The translations under genes were made by a program, and so were the position numbers. From a bacterium (lineage in GTDB: Bacteria; SM23-81; DAOVCL01), in the NCBI GenBank assembly GCA_029932675.1, contig JAOZPP010000015.1, forward strand, positions 1-50,837: a stretch of 50,837 bases of DNA, read 5' to 3'. Below are positions 44,243-50,837 of the stretch, one piece after another. Under the pieces are notes generated by a model. The model saw only the letters and a list, made by a program, of their open reading frames with translations, was not told the DNA's origin and did no database searches. Every line of letters begins with the position of its first letter. The first letter of the stretch is position 1.

Positions 44243-45259
44243 ATGCACTCACCAATACTCATACCCATATTGACCGTGGGCGGGCTGGGTTTGATCTTTG
44301 GGGTTGGCTTGGCCTTGGCTGCCAAGAGGTTTGCAGTAAAGGTTGACCCCCGGGTAGAAGAGGTGCTGGAGGCCCTACCAGGGGCAAACTGTGGGGCCTG
44401 TGGCTACCCAGGCTGCTCTGGCTTTGCCGAAGCGGTGGTTGAGGAGAAAGCCTCTGTCGATGGCTGTGTGCCCGGGGGAGCGGCTGTGGCTAAAAAGGTG
44501 GGGAGGATAATGGGCAAGGAGGTGGGGGAAGGGATAAGAAAGATAGCATTTGTCCAATGTCGTGGGGGCAAGGATGAGGCCAAAGTGAAGTTCATCTATC
44601 AGGGACTGCAGAGCTGTGGAGCAGCTTCCCTTCTTTCTGGTGGGGCCAAGGCTTGTAAGTATGGCTGTCTGGGCTATGGGGATTGTGTGCGGGTCTGTCC
44701 CTTCGGTGCCATCCGAATGGGGGATAAAGGGATCCCCATAGTGGATGATGGGAAGTGCACTGGTTGTGGGCTCTGTAGCCAGGCCTGTCCGCGGGGGATA
44801 ATTGCTCTCCTTCCCGCCTCGCAGAAGGTTTTCGTCGGTTGCGTATCCAAGGATAAGGCGGCCATCGTCAAGAAGGCCTGCTCTGTGGGCTGTATAGGGT
44901 GTGGTATCTGTGCCAAAAAATGCCCGCAAGGGGCAATCACCATCAAGGAGAACTATCCCTGGTTCGACTATGAAAAATGCACCGGATGTGGCATCTGCGC
45001 CTGGGTCTGTCCAACCAAGGCCATTGTGGACAAGGTCAAGGCCAGGCCAAAGGCATCAATCGGCACTGCCTGCACTGGATGTGGGATCTGTAAGGAGGTC
45101 TGCCCAACCAAGGCCATCTCCGGGGAGAAGAAGGAGAGGCACCAAGTGGATATGGAGAAGTGCATTGGCTGTGGACTCTGTTTTGAGAGGTGTCCGGTTA
45201 AGGCCATCGATATGGTGGGGGCTTTAGGTTGGGTGGAGGAAGGGAAAGGGGTAGCTTAG
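44243..45259 (+). CDS. rnfB: Rnf complex subunit B, extended with extra ferredoxin-type motifs
   Basis: 338 residues, against about 190 in E. coli. An N-terminal helix is followed by the RnfB four-cysteine motif (ANCGACGYPGCSGF, then a cysteine in DGCVPG). Then come six ferredoxin-type sets: YGDCVRVCP preceded by CKYGC, CTGCGLCSQACP, CIGCGICAKKCP, CTGCGICAWVCP, CTGCGICKEVCP and CIGCGLCFERCP. It accepts electrons from reduced ferredoxin at the cytoplasmic side. The last two sets form an extension beyond the common architecture, predicting more clusters and perhaps another electron partner. Confidence 0.95.
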   Translation: MHSPILIPILTVGGLGLIFGVGLALAAKRFAVKVDPRVEEVLEALPGANCGACGYPGCSGFAEAVVEEKASVDGCVPGGAAVAKKVGRIMGKEVGEGIRKIAFVQCRGGKDEAKVKFIYQGLQSCGAASLLSGGAKACKYGCLGYGDCVRVCPFGAIRMGDKGIPIVDDGKCTGCGLCSQACPRGIIALLPASQKVFVGCVSKDKAAIVKKACSVGCIGCGICAKKCPQGAITIKENYPWFDYEKCTGCGICAWVCPTKAIVDKVKARPKASIGTACTGCGICKEVCPTKAISGEKKERHQVDMEKCIGCGLCFERCPVKAIDMVGALGWVEEGKGVA

Positions 45260-45313
45260 CCGGGATGTGATGGCCTCCATCCGCTGGATTATCCTCTACC
45301 CCCCAGTTTAACA

Positions 45314-46066
45314 ATGGGCCTGTGGCCAACCAAGGGAGGGGTAAATAGGTCCAAGGATATGCCCTTCCTGGACCATTTAGAGGAGCTGAGGTGGCGGATA
45401 ATCAAGTGCTTTTCCTCGGTCATCCTCTTAGGGCTGGCTTCCCTCCTCTTCTCGGAGAAGGTATTGGCTCTGCTCACCCACCCTGTGCTAAGTATCCCCC
45501 ATCCCCCAAAGATAATCTTCCTCTCCCCTACGGGGATGTTTATTGTGCGTATCTGGCTGGCCTTAGCCTGTGGGGTCATCCTCAGCCTTCCCTTCATCTT
45601 CTATCAGGTGTGGGCCTTTGTCGCCCCAGGACTTTTGGCCAAGGAGAGAAGGTATATTGGCCTGATGTCCCTTTTCTCCACCATCTTTTTTCTCTGTGGC
45701 GCTGGCTTCTCCTATCTGATCATCCTCCCTTATGGCTTGCGGTTTCTCCTTGGCTTGGGGACTCCCCAGATAGAGCCCCAATTGGATGTGGGAAAATACA
45801 TCGGGTTCGTGGCCAAGATCATCTTGGCCTTCGGCGCCGTCTTCCAGCTCCCCATCTTCTCCTATTTCCTAACCAGGCTGGGGATAGTATCCCCCCAGTT
45901 TCTACGGCAGAAGCGTAAATATGCCATCGTCCTCATCTTTATTCTGGCCGCTTTTTTGACTCCACCCGATGTCTTCACCCAGGTGGCTATGGCCCTCCCT
46001 CTCCTCTTTCTCTACGAACTGAGTATCTTGGTCTCGGTTTTGGTGAGCAAGAAGGAAAAATCGTGA
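45314..46066 (+). CDS. tatC: Sec-independent protein translocase TatC
   Basis: 250 residues from ATG at 45314; an internal ATG at 45359 would give the classic MPFLDHLEELRWRI start, and neither has a strong ribosome-binding site. Six membrane helices and TatC signatures: FLDHLEELRWRI, FLSPTGMF, FYQVWAFVAPGL, and AAFLTPPDVFTQ. It recognises twin-arginine signal peptides and exports folded, often cofactor-bearing proteins. No tatA/B lies nearby. It overlaps the next gene by 4 bases. Confidence 0.95.
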   Translation: MGLWPTKGGVNRSKDMPFLDHLEELRWRIIKCFSSVILLGLASLLFSEKVLALLTHPVLSIPHPPKIIFLSPTGMFIVRIWLALACGVILSLPFIFYQVWAFVAPGLLAKERRYIGLMSLFSTIFFLCGAGFSYLIILPYGLRFLLGLGTPQIEPQLDVGKYIGFVAKIILAFGAVFQLPIFSYFLTRLGIVSPQFLRQKRKYAIVLIFILAAFLTPPDVFTQVAMALPLLFLYELSILVSVLVSKKEKS

Positions 46067-46914
46067 GGTTTGGTTTTCACATCTCCATAGCCGGGGGCCT
46101 CTCCAAGGTGCCCCAAAGGGCGAAAGCAAAGGGCTGTGAGGCCATACAGCTATTCTCCCGCAACCCCAGGGGATGGAAGTACGGTCCACTCCCGGAAGAG
46201 GAGGTGGAGAAATTCCGTTCTGGGATCTCCCAGGAGGGAATAGAGCCAGTAATCGTGCATATGCCCTATCTTCCCAACCTGGCTACATCCCGATCAGACT
46301 TTTACCGCCGCTCCCTGGATTCCCTCTGCGCGGATCTCCACCGGGCCGATCTTCTGGGGGCTAAGTACTTAGTTATGCATGTGGGAAGCAGTTTGGAAGG
46401 GGAGAGAGCGAGCGCCATAAAGAGATTGGCTCAGGGGATCAATGAGGCGTTCCAAGTAGTGAAGAACGAGGTAATCCTCCTCTTAGAGAATACGGCAGGG
46501 GCTGGAACAGAGCTTGGCGATAGGTTTGAATCCTTTCAACTCATCTTTGAGGAGGTCTCCCAATTGGAGAGGGTGGGGGTTTGCTTAGACACCGCCCATC
46601 TCTTCGAGGCCGGATATGATCTCTCCTCTGCCCAGGGATTAGGGACTACCCTGCAGGAATTCGATCGACTCGTTGGCCTCAGGAAGCTATGCCTCCTTCA
46701 CCTCAACGATTCCAAAACCCCCTGTGGCTCTAAATCGGACAGGCATTGGCACATCGGAGAAGGCGAAATAGGGCTGGAGGGTTTTAGGAGAATAGTAAAC
46801 CATCCCCTGCTTAAGGACCTCCCGGGGATAATGGAAACCCCGCGCAAATCCGATGCCGATGACCTGAGGAATATGGAAGTGATCAGGGGGTTGGTAGAGA
46901 GGGATGATCACTGA
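46063..46914 (+). CDS. nfo: Endonuclease IV (AP endonuclease)
   Basis: 283 residues from GTG at 46063 within the tatC stop. Family signatures: FGFHISIAGGL, LLENTAGAGTELG, VCLDTAHLFEAGYD and LLHLNDSKTPCGSKSDRHWH followed by IGEGEIG. These supply the His, Glu and Asp ligands of the three-zinc centre. It cuts DNA 5' to abasic sites in base excision repair. Length matches the family. The final part, IMETPRKSD, is also conserved. Confidence 0.95.
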   Translation: MRFGFHISIAGGLSKVPQRAKAKGCEAIQLFSRNPRGWKYGPLPEEEVEKFRSGISQEGIEPVIVHMPYLPNLATSRSDFYRRSLDSLCADLHRADLLGAKYLVMHVGSSLEGERASAIKRLAQGINEAFQVVKNEVILLLENTAGAGTELGDRFESFQLIFEEVSQLERVGVCLDTAHLFEAGYDLSSAQGLGTTLQEFDRLVGLRKLCLLHLNDSKTPCGSKSDRHWHIGEGEIGLEGFRRIVNHPLLKDLPGIMETPRKSDADDLRNMEVIRGLVERDDH

Positions 46915-46921
46915 AGGGTGG

Positions 46922-47108
46922 GGCAGGGGTCAGGTCTTGCTTTTTGCCATCAAGTTATGTGGAGACCACCAACCCTGTTGACGCATGTTCTAACAGGAGT
47001 CACAGCACTCCAAGGTTCTACTGAGGGAGGTGAGGAAATTCTTGGGAGTTCACTATTCAGGATAACCTCGAGGGTACGAGGTAGCAAAAAGCAAGACCTG
47101 CCCCCCCC
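46922..47108. mobile_element. MITE/REP-like element with long terminal inverted repeats
   Basis: A perfect 16-bp inverted repeat, AGGTCTTGCTTTTTGC (46932-46947) against GCAAAAAGCAAGACCT (47084-47099), extends outward into G-rich and C-rich ends with one further mismatch. GGGGTCAGGTCTTGCTTTTTGC-type ends are typical of repeats found beside IS200-like REP-associated (Y1) transposases. No transposase frame lies inside, so it is non-autonomous. It separates nfo from the convergent AbiTii-like gene. Confidence 0.7.
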
Positions 47109-47121
47109 ATTTCCCTTAAGG

Positions 47122-48147
47122 TCACCTGATTAGCTTCAGCAGCTCACCTAAGAGGAGGTAGGTCTCTACAAGACAGAGCCCGGCATCGTCCTCATCGGGC
47201 TGAGGAGGAGGATTGAGAAAGGCCCCTAATCTCTCCTCCAAGGCCCTTAACTGGGATAAGAGGATATTGCGGCGCGGTCCTTCCTCTATCCGCTCCCTCA
47301 GGAAACCGCCCAATCTAAGGAAATACTCCTCTGGAGCTACCTGCCTCTTCAACCCATCCTCCCCTTCCATGGGCTTCTCTTGAAAGGGATAAACGGCGTC
47401 AGTAAAGGCTCGCAAGAGCCTCTCGCATTCGGCAATAAGCTCCCCCCAGCCTTCCCCTCTCCTCTTCACTTCCCTATGTTTGGTCACCAATTGGCTGATT
47501 GCCGTGGGACAGAGTTCCTTTAAGTCGCTCTCCACTATCCTCTGGATGTGACCCAATATGTCCTGGGGAAGGCGGGAGAAATTGAGCGAGGTCCATGCAG
47601 AGAGAATCCACTTGTGGACCTTTCCCTTGATCCTTTCATAGACCAGAAGATATTCGGTGAGCTGACGGGAAAGCCTTACCCTCTCTTGGTCGATTCTCGT
47701 TAGGGCCCTCTCTATCTGCGGGGAATATTCTTTGGGATAGAAGAGGCTGGGGGGGTATCTGGTCTGAGAAAGTTCCTCCTTCAGTTCCCTAATCCTCTCC
47801 TCTATCTCCACCAGAGGAAGCTTGTTTAGATAAGCCCTCTTCTGATGGCTCTCCCCTTCCTCACGGGTAAAGACACGGGCACTCCTTAAGAGAAGGCGGT
47901 CGAATCCTACCTCTTTCCCATTTGGGGGAAGGTTATCCTTGGAGAAACCATCCAGCTCCAATCCGAACCAGAGGAAGGCCTCTCTATCCTCCATAAGCCG
48001 GGAAAGCCGCAAGCACCTCCTCACAACCGAACTCAACCTCCTCCGCTCAAGCTCTATATCATCTAAGAGCCCTTCGGCTAGAAGGAGAAGGTCGGTTCTC
48101 TCCTCTGAATCTAATATCTCTTGGTTCACCAATTTTTCCTTTTGCAA
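47122..48147 (-). CDS. AbiTii-like domain protein of unknown function
   Basis: 341 residues from a TTG start; a GTG at 48129 with AAAGGA before it may be better. Residues about 19-70 (LLLLAEGLLDDIELERRRLSSVVRRCLRLSRLM split by short turns, then FLWFGLELDGFSKDNLPP) resemble the AbiTii N-terminal domain of abortive-infection-associated proteins. The rest is helical, with long charged stretches (VEIEERIRELKEELSQ) and a proline-rich region near the end (NPPPQPDEDD). No catalytic motif seen. It lies 77 bases downstream of recG on the same strand and may be co-transcribed with it. A defence role is speculative. Confidence 0.55.
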   Translation of the reverse strand: MQKEKLVNQEILDSEERTDLLLLAEGLLDDIELERRRLSSVVRRCLRLSRLMEDREAFLWFGLELDGFSKDNLPPNGKEVGFDRLLLRSARVFTREEGESHQKRAYLNKLPLVEIEERIRELKEELSQTRYPPSLFYPKEYSPQIERALTRIDQERVRLSRQLTEYLLVYERIKGKVHKWILSAWTSLNFSRLPQDILGHIQRIVESDLKELCPTAISQLVTKHREVKRRGEGWGELIAECERLLRAFTDAVYPFQEKPMEGEDGLKRQVAPEEYFLRLGGFLRERIEEGPRRNILLSQLRALEERLGAFLNPPPQPDEDDAGLCLVETYLLLGELLKLIR

Positions 48148-48224
48148 AAGCTATGCCAAGTTGAGAAATCCGAGAGAACAAGGAATCCGCTCAGGTAGTG
48201 CAACCTGAAGGGGGAAAAATCTTC

Positions 48225-50303
48225 CTATCCCGCCCCTAAAAGCTTTCCTCCCTCCTGAAAGCGGGAGGCAAAGACCCTTCTTAACGAATCAGCCAATGGC
48301 TGATCCTTGGAGGCCAAAGCAAATGCCTCTTGGCGGGCCATACGGAGAAGTGGACCATTGGAGGCCAAATCCGCCACTTTGAACTGAGGCAGGCCATGTT
48401 GCTTAGTTCCCATAAACTCCCCTGGACCCCGCAATCTCAGATCGGCTTCGGCTATCCTAAACCCATCGTTGGTCCTACAGATGGTCTCTATCCTCTCCTT
48501 GGCCTCAGAGGTAAGTGGATAGGAGACTAAAAGGATGCAGTAGGATTGATGTTCTCCCCTTCCTACCCTCCCCCGCATCTGGTGGAGCTGAGAGAGACCG
48601 AACCTTTCGGCGTGTTCTACCAAGATGATCGCGGCATTGGGGACATCAGCCCCCACCTCAACCACGGTGGTGGAGACAAGGATGTCTATCTCCCCCCTGC
48701 GGAACCTCCCCATTATCTCCTCCTTAACTTCCCCCTTCATCCTTCCATGGAGAAGCTCCACCTTGAATTCTGGGAAGACCTCTTTCCCTAAGTGTTCAGC
48801 CATCTGGGTGGCCGCTTTTAGGTCCAGTTTTTCCGACTCCTCAACTAATGGGCAGATGACATAGGCCTGTCTCCCCTCCTTGATCTTCTGGCGAAGGAAG
48901 GAATAGACCTTCCCTCGGTCCTTTTCGCTCCGCCAGCCAGTCTTTACTTCCCTTCTCCCGGGGGGGAGCTCATCCAAGAGGGAGATGTCCAGGTCTCCAT
49001 AGACGGTCAGGGCTAAGGAACGAGGGATGGGGGTAGCTGTCATCACTAGGAGATGGGGTGAGGAACCCTTCCCCCGAAGGGAAGCTCGCTGGACAACTCC
49101 AAATTTGTGCTGCTCATCGATGACCGCCAACCCTAAATTCGCAAACTCCACCCCTTCCTCAATAAGGGCATGGGTACCAATGACCACCTTAATTATCCCT
49201 TCCCCTATGGCCCTTAAAGTTTTCTCCCTTTGGGACTTGGGGAGTCCGCTCACCAGAAGCGTGGTCTCCAGATCTATCGGGCCGAGAAGACGGCCTAGGG
49301 TATGATAGTGCTGCTCGGCAAGTATCTCCGTAGGGGCCATCAGGGCGGCTTGATATCCGTTCTCCACAGCCCAGAGGAGACAGATAAGGGCAACTATGGT
49401 CTTCCCTGAGCCCACATCCCCCTGGAGAAGCCGGTGCATAGGTGATCCACTGGAGACATCCCTGTATATCTCCCGTAACACCCTCCTCTGGGCGGAGGTG
49501 AGGGAGAAGGGGAGGCCTTCAATAAACGACCCGACCAGTGAACCTGGTCTTTTAAATTGCAGGCCATCTTCCTTGATCCTTTCCCTCTGACGCATGGCCA
49601 TAACCAACTCCCAGAGGAAGAATTCCTCGAAGGCCAACCTCTCCTTAGCCCTTTTCACCAATTCCCAAGAGGTGGGAAAGTGGAGGTTACCAATCGCCTC
49701 TTGACGCGAGAGAAGGGAGTGCTTTTGGATAACTTCCTCGGGAAGTATCTCCTCTATTTGGGGGAGGGAGTCCAAAACCCCTTTAATTAGGCTGCGCAGA
49801 GATCTGTTGTTTAATCTGATGGCCTTCAACCCAGCAGTAGAGGGGTAGATGGGGATTATCCTCCCGGTGTGGATGAGTTCCTCCTCTTCCCCCTCTAAGA
49901 CTTCGAACTCAGGGTGAGGCATCTGTAGTCGGCCAAAGAACCTCACTTGGCCGCTGACCATTACCCTCTGCCCCTTTTGCAGGAGGCCCTTGATGTATTT
50001 ATACCCTTGAAACCATACGCATTCGATGAAGCCAGTTCCATCTTCTAAAACGACTACTAACCTCGGCCTTCTCCCCCTTTCCTCACCCACTCCAACCACT
50101 TTAGCCAGGATCGTAGCTGGGGAATTCACCTGGAGGCGGTTAATTGGGGTGAGGTGGCTACGGTCCACATACCTGCGGGGAAGGTAGAGGAGGAGATCCT
50201 CCACCGTCTCCACCCCCACAGCCCTCAGGGCCTCAGCCCTCTTCGGTCCAACCCCCTTTAAGAATTGAACGGGGGTGGTTAGCTCTATCTCTGCATGGTT
50301 CAC
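48225..50303 (-). CDS. recG: ATP-dependent DNA helicase RecG
   Basis: 692 residues from GTG at 50303. The N-terminal wedge domain has an OB-fold (FLKGVGPKRAEAL, LLLYLPRRYVDRS). Helicase motifs: LLQGDVGSGKTIVA, VIDEQHKFGV, MTATPIPRSLALT, STTVVEVGADVPNA and QLHQMRGRVGRGE. The C-terminal motif GPGEFMGTKQHGLPQF is also typical. It regresses stalled forks and processes branched DNA. Length is normal for the family (about 690). Confidence 0.96.
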   Translation of the reverse strand: MNHAEIELTTPVQFLKGVGPKRAEALRAVGVETVEDLLLYLPRRYVDRSHLTPINRLQVNSPATILAKVVGVGEERGRRPRLVVVLEDGTGFIECVWFQGYKYIKGLLQKGQRVMVSGQVRFFGRLQMPHPEFEVLEGEEEELIHTGRIIPIYPSTAGLKAIRLNNRSLRSLIKGVLDSLPQIEEILPEEVIQKHSLLSRQEAIGNLHFPTSWELVKRAKERLAFEEFFLWELVMAMRQRERIKEDGLQFKRPGSLVGSFIEGLPFSLTSAQRRVLREIYRDVSSGSPMHRLLQGDVGSGKTIVALICLLWAVENGYQAALMAPTEILAEQHYHTLGRLLGPIDLETTLLVSGLPKSQREKTLRAIGEGIIKVVIGTHALIEEGVEFANLGLAVIDEQHKFGVVQRASLRGKGSSPHLLVMTATPIPRSLALTVYGDLDISLLDELPPGRREVKTGWRSEKDRGKVYSFLRQKIKEGRQAYVICPLVEESEKLDLKAATQMAEHLGKEVFPEFKVELLHGRMKGEVKEEIMGRFRRGEIDILVSTTVVEVGADVPNAAIILVEHAERFGLSQLHQMRGRVGRGEHQSYCILLVSYPLTSEAKERIETICRTNDGFRIAEADLRLRGPGEFMGTKQHGLPQFKVADLASNGPLLRMARQEAFALASKDQPLADSLRRVFASRFQEGGKLLGAG

Positions 50304-50566
50304 AAAGAAAATATAATTATCTCAGTGCTTTAGTCAAGCACGAATGGACTAAAATTTAGCTGATGACCCCGGAGGGCAACCATCCTGTGGGGGCCTTTCA
50401 CCTCTCCACCTACTCTTACTTCACACCTATTGTTCACACCTCAGGGGCTAAGCTTCCTCCCCCGAAACCGGTACTTCCCTATCCTCACTGGCGAAGAAGG
50501 ACAGTTGCAGAAGGAAATATGAAGGAAGAATTGGTAAGGCAACTGAAGGAGATAGCAAAAAAGGGG

Positions 50567-50619
50567 GGAAGAGCCTCGGAGAGTAGCCTATAATATGGGC
50601 AACAGCAGGAGGCTCTTCC
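50567..50619 (+). promoter_or_regulatory. Hairpin covering the transposase ribosome-binding site
   Basis: GGAAGAGCCTC (50567-50577) pairs perfectly with GAGGCTCTTCC (50609-50619), with a 31-base loop; the right arm ends just before the ATG at 50620. The Shine-Dalgarno AGGAGG (50607-50612) is largely within the stem. Read-through mRNA would hide the start site, a strategy some insertion sequences use against outside transcription. Confidence 0.45.
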
Positions 50620-50778
50620 ATGGCCTATTACCAGATGATCAGAGGGGTGTCCAAGTTTGATCTAAGGCGGCAGATGGTAGAGAGGGCAGAGGAGGTGGGG
50701 ATTAGCCAGACGGCCGAGGAAAGGGTGATTGAGCTACGCCGAAGCCATCCTGCCTGGGGGACGTCTCGGAGTTTCTAA
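50620..50778 (+). pseudogene. Deleted IS481-like transposase remnant
   Basis: 52 codons. MAYYQMIRGVSKFDLRRQMV with ERAEEVGISQTA resembles the helix-turn-helix N-terminus of IS481-type transposases. It jumps directly to EERVIELRRSHPAWG, which normally lies some 60-80 residues further on, so an internal segment is deleted. The frame then ends in TAA. AGGAGG precedes the ATG by 7 bases. No terminal inverted repeat is identified before the window ends. Confidence 0.55.
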
Positions 50779-50837
50779 AAAAAGAGAACCTCTTATCAGG
50801 AATATGGCGAATGAGACGGCCAATGAAGGCAAAGACA

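Noticed and set aside
50363-50593. 76-codon frame after recG
   Set aside because: No recognisable domain; its end lies in the hairpin upstream of the transposase remnant, and codon use looks random.
1-50837. tRNA, rRNA or CRISPR arrays
   Set aside because: No T-loop (GGTTCGAATCC-like) cloverleaf, rRNA signature or regularly spaced direct repeat was recognised by eye; a tRNA scan could still find a divergent gene.

Overview
The window looks like a chromosome contig of an uncultured, anaerobic, Gram-negative bacterium. Evidence for two membranes is Lnt, lipoprotein signal peptides and an Omp85-like barrel. DUF5916, DUF4097, LA_2272-type repeat proteins, Reg_prop propellers with FlgD-like C-terminal domains and an rnfCDGEAB operon together suggest an FCB-type candidate phylum (for example Zixibacteria, Latescibacterota or KSB1). 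That placement is inference only. Core genes have moderate GC and use AGG/AGA for arginine. Two accessory blocks differ from this.

Layout. (1) Positions 1-4411, minus strand and AT-rich: a tightly coupled four-gene set made of a coiled-coil protein, two BrxD/DUF2791-like ATPases and an Lhr-like helicase cut by the window start. It looks like a BREX/Ter-related defence module, and a hairpin resembling an integron attC site lies just upstream. (2) 4652-8616, minus: MoxR, DUF58 and BatA-like proteins. (3) 9353-21970, plus: an ECF sigma factor with a near-consensus promoter, followed by seven exported or membrane proteins. These are DUF5916, two DUF4097 proteins, a DUF4932 HExxH lipoprotein, a bactofilin-like membrane protein, a 16-residue-repeat protein, and an M1 peptidase that appears fused to an outer-membrane barrel. 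(4) About 22.0-29.9 kb, all minus: an accessory island with toxin-antitoxin pairs, broken toxin-antitoxin genes, attC-like hairpins next to gene ends, a broken tyrosine (integron-type) integrase, and a two-gene operon of an SNF2/RapA helicase and an actin/Hsp70-fold ATPase with CGN-rich arginine codons. I read this as a decaying integron carrying a possible undescribed defence pair. (5) 30271-37299, plus: a DJ-1/PfpI lipoprotein, a soluble histidine kinase and a lone receiver, then CNNM/CorC - Mut7-C - CNNM/CorC - Lnt. (6) 37758-46914, plus: a large propeller protein, the Rnf complex with an unusually cluster-rich RnfB, TatC and endonuclease IV. (7) 46922-50837: a REP/MITE-like inverted repeat, an AbiTii-like protein and RecG on the minus strand, then a deleted transposase remnant whose ribosome-binding site lies in a hairpin.

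How the parts work together. Rnf would couple ferredoxin and NAD redox chemistry to an ion gradient. TatC, Lnt and the lipoproteins serve the envelope. The sigma-led cluster looks like a programme for building or remodelling the cell surface. The two accessory blocks look like horizontally acquired defence or addiction modules. No CRISPR array, rRNA or tRNA was recognised.
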